Of a DNA stretch of 64,000 nucleotides, positions 19,357-28,951 are shown piece after piece. A program made the position numbers and the translations under genes. This DNA comes from an uncultured Propionibacteriaceae bacterium (GTDB lineage Bacteria; Actinomycetota; Actinomycetes; Propionibacteriales; Propionibacteriaceae), in the NCBI GenBank assembly GCA_937926975.1, contig CALBCJ010000002.1:27575-91574 (forward strand), read 5' to 3'. The notes beneath the pieces were generated by a model that was given only the letters and a program-made list of their open reading frames with translations, was not told the DNA's origin and ran no database searches. The first letter of the stretch is position 1; every line of letters starts with the position of its first letter.

Positions 19357-21903
19357 GTGATCCCGTCCTGGCTGCTTGACGACCCGCGGGTGGTCCATGT
19401 CGACCGGAGCCCGGCGGTCGCCGCGGTCACCGGGAGCTGGCCGTCGTGGGCGCCTGCCGGGCTGCTGGAGCGGCTGGCGGCGGCGGGGATCACTCAGCCG
19501 TGGCGCCACCAGGTGGAGGCAGCGCAGGCGCTGCGGGACGGGCAGCACGTGGCGCTGGCGACGGGCACCGCGTCGGGCAAGTCCCTGGCGTACCTGCTGC
19601 CGATCCTGGCCGCGACCTGGCCCTGGCCGGAGCCGACCCGGCTCACCTGGCCGCTGCCGCGCCCGCCGCGGCGCCGCGGGCGGCGGGTGCTGGCGCCACC
19701 GCTGCCAGGCCAGGAGCCGCTGCCGGGGCTGGAGGACGAGGTGGTGCTGGCCTGGGTTCCCCCAGATCCGGGCACAACCCCTAGCCAGCGCCGGGATAAG
19801 GGTGCCGAGAACCGGTCCACGGCGCTCTACCTGGCCCCGACCAAGGCCCTGGCGCACGACCAGCTGCGGGCCTGCCAGGCGCTCGGGCCCAGCGGCTGGC
19901 GGATCACCGCCGTGGACGGTGACTCCTGCGCCCAGGAGCGCCGGTTCGCCCGCGAGCTCGCGACCTGCGTGCTCACCAACCCAGACCTGCTGCACCGCTC
20001 GGTACTGCCGAACCATGCCCGGTGGCGGTCGTTTCTGAGCCGCCTCGGGTACGTGGTGGTGGACGAGGCGCACCGCTACCGCGGTGTCTTCGGGGCCCAG
20101 GTGGCGCTGGTGCTGCGGCGGCTGCGGCGGCTGTGCGCCCGGTACGGGGCGGAGCCGACCTTCGCGGTGGTGTCGGCCACGGCCGGGGAGGGTGCGGCTG
20201 AGGCGGCGGCCAGGCTGCTGGGTGAGGAGCCGTCGGCGGTCACCCCGGTGACCTGGGACTGTGCCCCGCACGGGGAGCGGACCACGCTGCTGTGGCGTCC
20301 GACCGCGTCCGCCGAGGACGAGACCGCCGAGCTTCTGGCCCGGCTGGTGGCTGACGACCGGCAGACGCTGGCTTTCGTCGGCTCTCGCCGGGCCGCCGAA
20401 GTGGTCGCCCGCAAGGCACGACAGGGCTGTTTCGGCGAGGCCGGGGCGGACCGGGCCCGCGCGGCCAGGAGCCCCGCCCCGACGGTGGCCGCGTACCGCA
20501 GCGGCTACCTGGCCCGGGACCGGCGGAGCCTGGAGCAGGGCCTGCGCGACGGCTCGGTCCGGGGCGTGGCCACCACCAGTGCGCTGGAGCTGGGAGTCGA
20601 CCTGGCCGGGGTCGATGCGGTGGTGGTCTCCGGCTTCCCCGGCTCGGTGGCGTCGTTTCGGCAGCAGTCGGGCCGGGCTGGGCGGGGCACCGGTGAGGCG
20701 GTGACGGTGCTGGTCGCGCGGGAGGACCCGCTCGACGCGTACCTCTTCGAGCACCCCGAGCTGATCCTGCGCGAACCGGTCGAGGCGGCCGTGCTCGACC
20801 CGGCCAACCCGGCGGTGCTGGGCCCGCAGCTCGGCGCCGCGGCCCAGGAGCTGCCGCTCACCGAGGCCGACGAGCGCTGGTTTGGACCGGCGATGCACCC
20901 GGTGCTGCACCGGCTGGTCGAGCACGGCACGCTGCGCCGACGGGCCAAGGGCTGGTACTGGTGCCACCGGCAGCGGGCCGTGGACGCGGTTGACCTGCGC
21001 TCAGGCACCACGCAGCCGGTGGAGATCATCGAGTCGGCGACCGGCCGGGTGGTCGGCTCGACCGACACCGCCCGTGCTCACCGCAGCGTCCACCCGGGCG
21101 CGGTGTACCTGCACCAGGGCGAGCACTGGGAGGTGGAGCGGCTCGACGAGGAGGCCGGCGAGGCCTGGGTACGGGCGGTGCAGCCCTCGTACAGCACCCA
21201 CCCGCTGTCGTCGACCAGTGTCACGGTGCTCGCCGACCAGACCCACCGGGGGCTCGGGCAGGGCGAGGTGCACCGGGGCACGGTGGAGATCGTCAGCCAG
21301 GTCACCGGCTACCTGGTGCGGGACCTGGCCACCGGGGAGGTGACCGGCAGGGTCCCGCTCGACCTGCCGAGCCGTACCCTGCGGACCCAGGCCACCTGGT
21401 TCACCCTGCCGCCGTCGGTCACCCCCCGGTCTGGGCGAACCAGCGGTGAGGAACGACTGGCCGTACCACGGCTGAAAGGGCCTCTTCACCGCGCAGAGGA
21501 GGACGACCGGGGTGACAGCGCAGCGGCCGAGCCGCGGCGGATCGGGCGCCAGAGCACACAGCGGTACGCAGCCGCGCACGCCGTGGAGCACACCCTGCTG
21601 GGTCTGCTGCCGACCTTCGCCCACAACGACCGCTCTGACACCGGCGGCGCCTCTTTCGCCCAGCACCTGGGCACCGGCGCGCTGACCGTCCTGATCTATG
21701 ACGTCTGCCCTGGTGGGTCGGGCTTTGCGGCTGCCGGGTACGCCCGTGCCGAGGACTGGGCGAGCGCCGCCCTGTCACGGCTGGAGCGCTGCGGCTGCAC
21801 CCAGGGGTGCCCGCGCTGCTGCGTCTGGCCGGGCTGCCCCACCGCCAACGACGCCATCGACAAGCAGGCGGCGATCCAGGTGCTGCACGCCCTGGTCTGC
21901 TGA
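19357..21903 (+). CDS. DEAD/DEAH-box helicase with DUF1998 zinc domain
   Basis: 848 residues. The superfamily 2 helicase motifs appear in order: Walker A ATGTASGKSLAYLLP, motif Ia LAPTKALAHDQL, DEAH as VVDEAHRYRG, SAT as VVSATAGE, and motif VI QQSGRAGRGTGEAV. The C-terminal DUF1998 domain ends in a cysteine cluster (CGCTQGCPRCCVWPGCP), likely to bind zinc. The arrangement is that of the Hrq1/YprA group (M. tuberculosis Rv3649 in the same neighbourhood), linked to DNA repair such as crosslink removal. A long insert of Pro/Arg-rich sequence lies between motifs I and Ia. I start at GTG 19357 because of the promoter placement and the conserved start. Confidence 0.88.
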   Translation: MIPSWLLDDPRVVHVDRSPAVAAVTGSWPSWAPAGLLERLAAAGITQPWRHQVEAAQALRDGQHVALATGTASGKSLAYLLPILAATWPWPEPTRLTWPLPRPPRRRGRRVLAPPLPGQEPLPGLEDEVVLAWVPPDPGTTPSQRRDKGAENRSTALYLAPTKALAHDQLRACQALGPSGWRITAVDGDSCAQERRFARELATCVLTNPDLLHRSVLPNHARWRSFLSRLGYVVVDEAHRYRGVFGAQVALVLRRLRRLCARYGAEPTFAVVSATAGEGAAEAAARLLGEEPSAVTPVTWDCAPHGERTTLLWRPTASAEDETAELLARLVADDRQTLAFVGSRRAAEVVARKARQGCFGEAGADRARAARSPAPTVAAYRSGYLARDRRSLEQGLRDGSVRGVATTSALELGVDLAGVDAVVVSGFPGSVASFRQQSGRAGRGTGEAVTVLVAREDPLDAYLFEHPELILREPVEAAVLDPANPAVLGPQLGAAAQELPLTEADERWFGPAMHPVLHRLVEHGTLRRRAKGWYWCHRQRAVDAVDLRSGTTQPVEIIESATGRVVGSTDTARAHRSVHPGAVYLHQGEHWEVERLDEEAGEAWVRAVQPSYSTHPLSSTSVTVLADQTHRGLGQGEVHRGTVEIVSQVTGYLVRDLATGEVTGRVPLDLPSRTLRTQATWFTLPPSVTPRSGRTSGEERLAVPRLKGPLHRAEEDDRGDSAAAEPRRIGRQSTQRYAAAHAVEHTLLGLLPTFAHNDRSDTGGASFAQHLGTGALTVLIYDVCPGGSGFAAAGYARAEDWASAALSRLERCGCTQGCPRCCVWPGCPTANDAIDKQAAIQVLHALVC

Positions 21904-22278
21904 GACACCCCCGCCTCGTCACCAGTCACCTCAGCCAGCTGGCTGTCGCCCCGGCGGCCGCCCTGACCCTGCCCCCGTACGGGCCTCCCCACGCGCATCC
22001 ACGTCTGCTCTGCTGGAGCAGACGCCAGCCTTCGGGCAGCTTCCCCCCGCACCGCGCAACCACCACGGCCCACCAGCAGGACGCGCCCTCGGCAGCGGCT
22101 GTCACGGGCTCCCGGCGAGTGCCCTCCACCGCTCCTGCCGGAGCCCGGCCCGGCTGACTGCAGGGGTACGGAGGGTGCTCGGTGCCGGTGCTGGTGCCCG
22201 GGCAGCCCCGTCCGTGGGCGACCACGACGAGGTCGACGCCCCTCGAGGCCCTCCGAGCCCAGCCCGCAGGACCAGGCA
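21904..22278. other. 375-bp intergenic region
   Basis: No gene is supported. It separates the stop codons of the helicase and the convergent PNPOx-like gene. I see no clear terminator with a T-tract and only common GTACGG words. Confidence 0.4.
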
Positions 22279-22908
22279 TCACACTCCTCGAGCGACCAGG
22301 GCGCTCACCGAGGGCGGCTGGTCCGCGCTGCACCAGGTGGCTCGCTGCGGCGTCCCCAGGGTCCGGGTCACCGGCACCGTGCCGCACCAGGCCTCGGTCG
22401 GCTCCTCCGGCTCCGCCGCCCCGTGGCTACGGGTCTTGTACAGCCACTCCCCGTCACGGATCGGCAGCGCACAGATGCCGGTCGCGGCGAGCTCCTTGGC
22501 GGTGGAGGGTCGGACCTCGGCGGCCCGCCCCGGGAAGACCACCTCCGCGAAGGCAGCGAGGGCGGCCTCCTTGTCGGGCCCGGTGAGCTGGTCGACGGTG
22601 CCGCTGATGGTGGCGGACCGGTAGTCGGCGCTCGAGCTGAAGGTGCTCGGCCCCAGGACCCAGGAGTCCTGGACGAAGACGGTGTAGACCACCGGCGCTC
22701 CGGCCGCGAGGTGCCGCAGCAGCCCGGCCCCGGTCGACCCGTGGAAGAGCAGGCGGTCCCCGTCCAGCGCGTGCAGGATCGGCACCGCCCAGGGCAGGCC
22801 GTCGTGGGTGACGCTGGACAGCACGCCGGTCGGTACCACGCGGAGCAGGTCGTCGAGCAGCGCCCGGTCGCTGCGCCCGCGCTCTGGGTGTCGTCCGAGT
22901 CGTCGCAT
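22279..22908 (-). CDS. Pyridoxamine 5'-phosphate oxidase-like flavoprotein
   Basis: 209 residues. It has the split-barrel FMN-binding fold of the PNPOx-like group: RALLDDLLRVVPTGVLSSVTHDGLPWAVPILHALDGDRLLFHGSTGAG is the usual start, followed by VVYTVFV and a conserved SADYRSATISGTVDQLT strand pair. Members include heme utilisation, F420-dependent and FMN-dependent proteins; the substrate here is unknown. I chose the ATG at 22908 because the frame above it has no family similarity. It stands alone between the helicase and the tad cluster. Confidence 0.75.
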   Translation of the reverse strand: MRRLGRHPERGRSDRALLDDLLRVVPTGVLSSVTHDGLPWAVPILHALDGDRLLFHGSTGAGLLRHLAAGAPVVYTVFVQDSWVLGPSTFSSSADYRSATISGTVDQLTGPDKEAALAAFAEVVFPGRAAEVRPSTAKELAATGICALPIRDGEWLYKTRSHGAAEPEEPTEAWCGTVPVTRTLGTPQRATWCSADQPPSVSALVARGV

Positions 22909-23197
22909 GGTGCACGAGCATTCCGTGAGGCCCGTCGCTGCGCAACTGAGCCGTCGGTCCCGGAGGCTTCCGCGGGTCTGGTCCCGGGCCCTGCGGCTGC
23001 CCGTACGGGTTCGGCGTCGCTCCCGGAGTCTGGTACCACAGGTCCTCCCAAGCACTGCCAGAACGAGCGAGGCAGGGCCCACGCCGGATGCTGACGCGCT
23101 GACGAGCAGCCGGCAGCCGGTGTGAGCCTGTCGGCCAGCCCGACCACTACCGGCCCGGCCGGCCCAGGCCACGGCGGTCGAGCCGGGCTGGTCAGCA

Positions 23198-23836
23198 TCA
23201 GGCGTTCCCGGCTCGCGACTCGGCGGCGACCGTCCGGGGGGCGCCCGGGACGGTCCAGCCGACCGGAGCCTGTGCGGTCAGGGTGAGCACGAACGAGGCA
23301 GGGCTGCCCTCCACCCGGCAGGCGGTGACCTGGCCGTGGTTGGTCCGGGCCGACTGGTCGGCCGCGGCGCAGGCGTCCCGCCCCCCGGCGTACGCGACCG
23401 CCCCAGCCAGTGCTGCCAGGTCAGCCGCCGACCGGGCCCGGTGCACTGCCAGCACGTACCCGCCCACCATCATCAGCACCCACGTCACCAGCGACAGCCC
23501 CACGGCTACCAGCGACACCATCGCGGTGCCGGCTCCCCGGTCGGCCGCCTGCCGGCTCAGTGACGGCCCAGCGGCTCCTGCTCCCCGACCGGCACGGTCT
23601 CGGACCGGCGTCCGCCGAGCGGCCCCTCCTGCCCGAGGCCGGCGGCCGCTCTGGCCGGCCAGGTCGTGCGCCGAGCCCTGTGCGGCGGCCCGCGGGGGCT
23701 GCCGGCACCTCCCGCCGACGACGGTGCGCGCGACGACCAGGCTGTCTGCCCTTGTCGCGCCCGGGGTGGTGGTTCTTTGGCGGCGCCCACGGGCTCTGCC
23801 CCTCCGGGCCGCCGGGGCCTTCCCTGCGGGCCTCAT
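23198..23836 (-). CDS. Rv3654c-like TadE/G-type protein
   Basis: 212 residues. The C-terminal ~105 residues match the Rv3654c family of small membrane proteins at the end of actinobacterial tad operons: RGAGTAMVSLVAVGLSLVTWVLMMVGGYVLAVHRARSAADLAALAGAVAYAGG has the TadE/TadG-type hydrophobic stretch, then AADLAALAGA and two cysteines (DACAAAD and VTACRV). The ATG overlaps the stop of the TadE-like gene by 4 bp (ATGA). The first ~105 residues are Arg/Ala/Gly-rich and low in similarity, so a shorter start is possible. It is expected to be a minor pseudopilin or pilus-assembly factor in the membrane. Confidence 0.7.
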   Translation of the reverse strand: MRPAGKAPAARRGRARGRRQRTTTPGATRADSLVVARTVVGGRCRQPPRAAAQGSAHDLAGQSGRRPRAGGAARRTPVRDRAGRGAGAAGPSLSRQAADRGAGTAMVSLVAVGLSLVTWVLMMVGGYVLAVHRARSAADLAALAGAVAYAGGRDACAAADQSARTNHGQVTACRVEGSPASFVLTLTAQAPVGWTVPGAPRTVAAESRAGNA

Positions 23837-24183
23837 GCTCCGGGCTCCTTCACTGCGGTGGCGGTCGCCGAGACCTGGAGCTGGCCCAGGCTGCCGTGCC
23901 AGACCCGGACCGGCGCGGTCACGGTGACCGTGATGGTGGTGGCGTCGCTGACGGTGACGGCTGTGGCTCCCTGGGGCAGGCGCTGCTTGAGCTGATCGAT
24001 GGCGGCGGTGTCGCCCCGGGCCGCCTGCCGGGCGATGGCGGAGGCAGCGTCGGTGCACCGTACCTGCACGCCGACGGCCATCAGCACCGACACCATCAGG
24101 GCAGCCAGCATCGCGAGCGCGATCGATGCCAGGGCGGTCTCTGCGGTGACGGCGCCCCGGTCCGTACGGGAGCGGAGACTCAT
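23833..24183 (-). CDS. TadE-like pseudopilin
   Basis: 116 residues. MSLRSRTDRGAVTAETALASIALAMLAALMVSVLM has the TadE signature: a basic start, RGAVTAETA and one membrane helix. The remaining domain, about 75 residues with QVRCTDAASAIARQAARGD, would be outside. Such proteins are minor pilins processed by a prepilin peptidase. The start ATG at 24183 is preceded by AGAAAGGA. It overlaps the next gene by 4 bp. It corresponds to Rv3655c in M. tuberculosis. Confidence 0.82.
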   Translation of the reverse strand: MSLRSRTDRGAVTAETALASIALAMLAALMVSVLMAVGVQVRCTDAASAIARQAARGDTAAIDQLKQRLPQGATAVTVSDATTITVTVTAPVRVWHGSLGQLQVSATATAVKEPGA

Positions 24184-24403
24184 GCGGGTGTCCTTTCTCG
24201 CTGCGCCCAGCCTCTCGGCTGGGCCCCTGTGCCCGGTGTGGGAGCGGGGCACTGACCGGGCCTCCCCGGCCGCCCCACGCGGGCTCGCAGGGCCTGCTCG
24301 GCCCCCGGCCCGCCCCGCCACCGGGCGCGGTCGTGCGCCGTGCTCGCTGACCCGGGGGGTGGCCGGCAGCACCCCCATCGGCTGCCGACCACCGGTCCCG
24401 GGG

Positions 24404-24610
24404 TCAGAAGGCCTGGCTGACGATCTCGATGAGCCGCATGAGCAGCTTCATCAGGGCCTGCTGGATCTGAGGGTCCCTGAGGATCTGGATCAGGATCCCG
24501 CCGAAGCCGACGACGGCCGCAGTGACCAGCGCGTACTCCGCGGAGACCGCACCCCGCTGGGCACGCCGTGACCGGCGGGACGTGGCGACGGTGGTGGACG
24601 TGGTGGTCAT
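24404..24610 (-). CDS. DUF4244 protein, Flp-type major pilin
   Basis: 68 residues. RRAQRGAVSAEYALVTAAVVGFGGILIQILRD is a class III prepilin signature: a short basic leader, G followed by A-x-x-x-E, and a membrane helix. The DUF4244 family contains the major Flp pilins of actinobacterial Tad systems (Rv3656c). The ATG at 24610 follows AAAGGAACAGACC. It is separated from the TadC gene upstream by 135 bp, so may have its own promoter, as expected for an abundant structural subunit. Confidence 0.85.
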   Translation of the reverse strand: MTTTSTTVATSRRSRRAQRGAVSAEYALVTAAVVGFGGILIQILRDPQIQQALMKLLMRLIEIVSQAF

Positions 24611-24735
24611 GGTCTGTTCCTTTCTTCGTTGCCGTGGCCCCGTTGGCTGCGGACACCTCAGACCATGGACACCTCGGCGCGAATCGGACATTTTTCTTGG
24701 CCACCTGTGGATGACAGCTGATGTCGGTTTGTGGC

Positions 24736-24744
24736 TGTGGACAA
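24736..24744 (-). promoter_or_regulatory. Actinobacterial DnaA-box sequence upstream of the pilin
   Basis: TGTGGACAA (TTGTCCACA on the other strand) is an exact match to the actinobacterial DnaA-box consensus. It lies between the stop of TadC and the pilin gene. Confidence 0.45.
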
Positions 24745-24745
24745 C

Positions 24746-25495
24746 TCAGCGCAGGAAGGGAGCCAGGATCCCGGCGATCGCCGGAACCACACCGACCAGG
24801 AAGAAGGCCGGCAAGAAGCACATCGCCACCGGGACCGCCGTGGTCACCCCCAGGGCCCGGGCCCGCCGCTGGATCTCCGCGGCCGCCGCCGCCCGCGCGT
24901 CCGCGGCGTGCTCGTGGATCACCGGCTGCAGCGACGACCCAGCCTCGCAGCCTCGGGCCAGGTCCCGGGCCACGTGCCCCAGGACCGGGTCGTCGCTGAG
25001 AGACCGCCAGGCCTCGGCGTCGCTGAAGCCGACCCCGACCTGGGAGGTCACCCGGTCGAGCCGCTCACCCACCGCACCCCCGACAGCCGCCGAGACCGCC
25101 GACACGGCGGTCCGTACCGGCAGACCTGCCGCCAGGCACCCCTCCAGCAGGTCGAGCGCGTGCGGCAGGTCCATGACCAACCGCTGCCGCTCGGCCGCCA
25201 GCCGTCGCGGCTCCAGCCGCCCCAGCCCGACGTACGCGGCTGTGGCCACCAGCACCCCAGCACCGACCGCTCCCAGGAGCGGACCGGCCACGAAGAAGGC
25301 CACGACGGTGCCCAGCAGCACCGACACCTGGGCCCGGCGCGGCGCCGGAACCGCTCCTGGTCGCGCCGCTAACCAGGCCGGGCCGTCCCAGCTGCGCGAC
25401 GGCTCCAGCCGCCGCAGCGAGACCTCCCGCACCCCGAGGTACGCGGCGAGCCCAGCCAGCGCCGCTGCCAGCAGGGCCTGTTCTGTGAGACTCAT
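24746..25495 (-). CDS. Tad secretion inner-membrane protein TadC
   Basis: 249 residues with hydrophobic segments near both ends and a central cytoplasmic region. The T2SSF-type block MDLPHALDLLEGCLAAGLPVRTAVSAV is typical, and the C-terminus VPVAMCFLPAFFLVGVVPAIAGIL gives two helices. With TadB it forms the platform for pilus assembly. The start ATG at 25495 follows AAGGGGTGAGGTC. It lies 271 bp after the TadB gene, a longer gap than elsewhere in the operon. Confidence 0.85.
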   Translation of the reverse strand: MSLTEQALLAAALAGLAAYLGVREVSLRRLEPSRSWDGPAWLAARPGAVPAPRRAQVSVLLGTVVAFFVAGPLLGAVGAGVLVATAAYVGLGRLEPRRLAAERQRLVMDLPHALDLLEGCLAAGLPVRTAVSAVSAAVGGAVGERLDRVTSQVGVGFSDAEAWRSLSDDPVLGHVARDLARGCEAGSSLQPVIHEHAADARAAAAAEIQRRARALGVTTAVPVAMCFLPAFFLVGVVPAIAGILAPFLR

Positions 25496-25766
25496 GACCT
25501 CACCCCTTCTGGGCCGGCTCGACCGGCCCGTCGATCCGATTCACAGCAAGGCCGTTTCGTGTCAGCCAGACGGTCGGCACAGCGGGTTCTTCCCCGGCCG
25601 CCGCCGACCACGACCCGCGGCAGCCCGCCAGCCAGGGGCTCGCGGCTAGCCGGCCACCGCCGGGCCGTCGCTCCCGCTGGCTGGCAGGTACGGCGAGAAG
25701 AAGGTCGTCAGCAGCGCCCGGATGATCGCCGGCTGCGGGGACCCGCCGCCTCGCCCGGTGCACGGG

Positions 25767-26582
25767 TCACCACGAGCCGCGCTGCGCCCGCTCCACCGAG
25801 CCCACCAGGCGGTCGGTGATCAGAGCTCCGGCTGTGGCCAGCAGCGCGGCCGTCAGCAGGCACACCGGACCGACCACCCCGGTGGTCAGCCAGCGCAGCG
25901 GCTGGGCCCCGATCGCCTCCCCCATGCCGATTCCCGCCAGCGGCAGCACCAGCAGCAGCCGGCTGGTGGCCCGCGGCGAGGCCAGCTCGCCAGCCACCAC
26001 CTGGGCGAGGTCCCGCTCAGCACGCACCGCCTGCGCCAGAGCGGTCAGGGTGGGGCCGAGCGGGGCCCCGGTGGTGGCCGAGACCTGCCAGGCCTGAGCG
26101 AGCCGGAGCAGACCGGCCTGGCCTGGCACGGCGGCCGCAGCCCGCAGCGCCGTCGGCACATCCCCACCGACCGCCTGGGCCGCCACCACGGGCTCCAGCA
26201 GCGGGCAGTCCTGGGCAGCCAGCCGGATCGCGACCGCCGGGACGTGCCCGACCCGTACCAGGGAGGCCAGCACCGCGCAGACCTCCGCCACCTGACGCAT
26301 CCGGGCCAGCTCGCGGCGGCCCCGCAGCCGCTGGCGCCAGCTGATGACCACCGCAACAGTGACGCTGGCCGCCGCCCCAGCCAGGCAGCAGCCCCGCCAG
26401 CCGTCCACTACGAACCCCACTATGGCTAAGGCAAATGCCCCCGCTACGACCATGACCGGCAGGCTCAGGGCCCGCTTCGGTGCGGTCGCTGGCGGCTCCA
26501 GCCGTCGCAGGGCAGCCCGGCCCGACGGCCGTACCAGCACCCAGGCTGCGACCCCCATCAGCAGCGCTGCCAGCAGCGTCAT
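25767..26582 (-). CDS. Tad secretion inner-membrane protein TadB
   Basis: 271 residues. Membrane segments lie at the start, near residue 50-85, and in the C-terminal third (VGPVCLLTAALLATAGALI). Between them is the cytoplasmic T2SSF domain (RRELARMRQVAEVCAVLASLVRVGHVPAVAIRLAAQDCP). It interacts with the ATPase encoded upstream. The ATG follows GGGAGGAGTC. It is the pair of TadC. Confidence 0.85.
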   Translation of the reverse strand: MTLLAALLMGVAAWVLVRPSGRAALRRLEPPATAPKRALSLPVMVVAGAFALAIVGFVVDGWRGCCLAGAAASVTVAVVISWRQRLRGRRELARMRQVAEVCAVLASLVRVGHVPAVAIRLAAQDCPLLEPVVAAQAVGGDVPTALRAAAAVPGQAGLLRLAQAWQVSATTGAPLGPTLTALAQAVRAERDLAQVVAGELASPRATSRLLLVLPLAGIGMGEAIGAQPLRWLTTGVVGPVCLLTAALLATAGALITDRLVGSVERAQRGSW

Positions 26583-26685
26583 GACTCCTCCCTCCTGCCC
26601 CCGTCAGCGGCTGGCCTCGGGGCCACGGGCTGCCGCCCGGTCTCCAGCACCCTCGTCAGCCGGCCCGCGGGCCAGGCCCCGAGGC

Positions 26686-27894
26686 TCATCGGGCACCGTC
26701 CAGAACCGCATCCAGCAAGGGGCGGGACGCTCCCTCCAGCAGCCGCCCGTCCTCCACGGCCAGCGCCGGCAGAGCCGACACCAGCCCGTCGGGGCCCCGG
26801 TGCAGGACCCGCACCTCCGCCACCTGCCGGCGCCCGTCAGAACCCCTCGCGACGTGGACCACCACCTGCAGCGCGGCCCCGATCTGGGCGTGCGCCGCGA
26901 GCCGGTCCAGGCCGCCCAGCGCCGCCAGGGCCTCCAGCCGGGCCGGGACCGACGCCGCAGAGTTGGCGTGCACCGTGCCGCAGCCACCCTCGTGGCCGGT
27001 GTTCAGGGCCAGCAGCAGGTCCACCAGCTCGGCGCCCCGGACCTCGCCCAGCACGATCCGGTCGGGCCGCATCCGCAGCGCCTGCCGAACCAGGGTGGTC
27101 AGGGTCACGGCCCCGGCTCCCTCCGCGTTCGCCGGCCGCCCCTCGAGGCGGACCACGTGCGGGTGGTCCGGGTCGAGCTCGCGGGAGTCCTCCACCACCA
27201 GCAGCCGCTCGGCGGGTGGGACCAGGGCCAGCAGCGAGGCGAGCAGGGTGGTCTTGCCGGTCCCGGTCCCGCCCGAGACCAGGAACGCCACCCGGGCCGT
27301 CACCAGCCGGACGAGCACGTCCCGCAGCGCCGGGTGCAGGGACCGGGACGCCACCCAGTCGTCCAGGCTCAGCCGCTGCCGGCTCGGCACCCGCAGCGAC
27401 AAGCAGGTTCCCTTGTCAGTCAGGGTTCCGAGGATGGCGTGGACCCGGACCCCGTCGGGCAGCCGGGCATCCACGTACGGGGACCCGTCGTCGAGGCGCC
27501 GCCCGACCGCGGCCGCCAGCCGGACCGCCAGCCGACGCACCTGCTCGGGCGAGGTGAACCGCACCGGGCTGCGCTCCAGGCCGCGGCCGGCGTCCACGTA
27601 CACCTCGTCGGGGCCGTTCACCAGCACGTCGGTCACGCCCGGCAGCCGCAGCAGCGGGTCCAGCGGCCCGGCTCCGACCGAGTCCCGCCGCAGCGCCGCC
27701 GAGACCGCCAGCACGCTGGCGTCGCTGACCAGCAGCCCGCACCAGCGCATGGCGTCGGCAATGTCGGTCGGGTCGGGGCTGCGGCCCAGCGTCGCCACCC
27801 GGGCCCGGACCGCCTCCAGGTCGTCGGCCGCCAGAGCCACCTCGGGCTCCGGCTCGGGCGCCGGGCCCGGGCCCAGCCGGTCGTCGATCCTCAT
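26686..27894 (-). CDS. Tad pilus secretion ATPase TadA (CpaF)
   Basis: 402 residues. Hexameric motor of the type II/IV secretion ATPase family. The Walker A SGGTGTGKTTLLASLL lies near residue 215, the Walker B and Asp box follow (RPDRIVLGEVRGAELVDLLLALNTGHEGGCGTVHANS), with the His box at GHEGGCGTVHA. The N-terminal part carries LLRLPGVTDVLVNGPDEVYVD as in CpaF. The ATG overlaps the stop of the upstream CpaE/Ssd gene by 4 bp, so they are coupled. All catalytic motifs are intact. Confidence 0.92.
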   Translation of the reverse strand: MRIDDRLGPGPAPEPEPEVALAADDLEAVRARVATLGRSPDPTDIADAMRWCGLLVSDASVLAVSAALRRDSVGAGPLDPLLRLPGVTDVLVNGPDEVYVDAGRGLERSPVRFTSPEQVRRLAVRLAAAVGRRLDDGSPYVDARLPDGVRVHAILGTLTDKGTCLSLRVPSRQRLSLDDWVASRSLHPALRDVLVRLVTARVAFLVSGGTGTGKTTLLASLLALVPPAERLLVVEDSRELDPDHPHVVRLEGRPANAEGAGAVTLTTLVRQALRMRPDRIVLGEVRGAELVDLLLALNTGHEGGCGTVHANSAASVPARLEALAALGGLDRLAAHAQIGAALQVVVHVARGSDGRRQVAEVRVLHRGPDGLVSALPALAVEDGRLLEGASRPLLDAVLDGAR

Positions 27895-28901
27895 CTGGCC
27901 ACCCCCAGCCCGGCCAGGGCCGCCTGGCAGCTCTTCCGCCAGGCCCGTCCGGCCGACCGCAGCGGCGGCAGCCCCTGCTCGGCGGCCGCCGCCAGCGCCG
28001 GGTCGTCGGGCAGCACCGTCAGCAGCGGCAGCCCCACCGCCCGGGCCACGTCCTCGGCCGCGACCGCGGCCCGGGGCCTCCGCCGGACTGCCACCGCGTC
28101 CGGACGGGCCTGGGAGGCGGCCACGGTCATCCGGGCGGCCGCGACGCCCCGTACGTCACCGGCGCAGACCAGCAGGGTCCGGTCGGCTGCCCGCACCGCT
28201 TCCCGGGCGCCCGAGTCGAGGCTGCGGCCGACGTCGAGCACCACCAGCCGGTGCGTACGGGCCAGGCAGCCGACGACGGCCGCCACCGCGTCTCGCCCGG
28301 CGCTGGACTCGGACCGGCGGGCCATCGACACCACGGTGACCCCCTCAACCTGCGGCACCTTGCCGCCAAGGTCGGCGATCTGCCCGCGGGCCGCTCGCAG
28401 CCGGTCCCAGCGCCAGCCGGGAGCCCGCTCCGCCCCCAGCAGCAGGTCGACCCCACCTCCGATCGGGTCCAGGTCAACCAGGGCCGCGGGCGTGGCGGCA
28501 CAGGCCAGCCCCGAGGCCAGGGTGGACGCCCCCAGCCCTCCAGAGCCGCCCAGCACGGCGACGGTGACGCAGTCGCGCCCGCTGTCCGTACCCGACAGCA
28601 GCTGCGACAGCCACTGGCTGCCCTGCGGCAGCACCACGATCGGTGCCGCCAGCGGCGCGGACGCCTCGACCAGCGCTCCCCCGCTCCCGAACCCCACCAG
28701 GTAGACCCGGTCTCGCCGCGGCAGGCTCACCGCCTGGGCCGCCACATCGGCCCCCAGCAGCACCAGGTCCTCCCGCCAGGCCCGCAGCACCTCCTCCGGG
28801 CCCACCACCTCGATCTCACTGCCGGCCGCGGCAGCGCTCGCCTGGACCGCTGCCACCAGCTCGCCCTCTGCGCTGACCAGGACCCGACTCACCTCGTTCA
28901 C
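27891..28901 (-). CDS. CpaE/Ssd-like septum-site regulator ATPase
   Basis: 336 residues. It is the first gene of the tad operon, equivalent to Rv3660c (Ssd). The ParA/MinD fold has a deviant P-loop GGSGGLGASTLASGLA lacking the Lys of KGGxGKS, and a following DLDPIGGGVDLLLGAE. The N-terminal ~110 residues are a CheY-like receiver-type domain without the usual acid pocket. In other species such proteins place the pilus machinery and can affect septation. The start is GTG 28901 or a GTG three codons later; I prefer 28901, but the ribosome binding site is weak for either. ATGA overlap with tadA. Confidence 0.82.
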   Translation of the reverse strand: MNEVSRVLVSAEGELVAAVQASAAAAGSEIEVVGPEEVLRAWREDLVLLGADVAAQAVSLPRRDRVYLVGFGSGGALVEASAPLAAPIVVLPQGSQWLSQLLSGTDSGRDCVTVAVLGGSGGLGASTLASGLACAATPAALVDLDPIGGGVDLLLGAERAPGWRWDRLRAARGQIADLGGKVPQVEGVTVVSMARRSESSAGRDAVAAVVGCLARTHRLVVLDVGRSLDSGAREAVRAADRTLLVCAGDVRGVAAARMTVAASQARPDAVAVRRRPRAAVAAEDVARAVGLPLLTVLPDDPALAAAAEQGLPPLRSAGRAWRKSCQAALAGLGVAR

Positions 28902-28951
28902 ACCTCGACCATGCGCGGGCGAGGACCTTGTCGGACCCGATCGGGCAGATC

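Noticed and set aside
25496..25766. A small gene between TadB and TadC
   Set aside because: The 271-bp gap has an open frame of ~87 codons on the minus strand, but its translation is Arg/Ala-rich without family features or a ribosome binding site.
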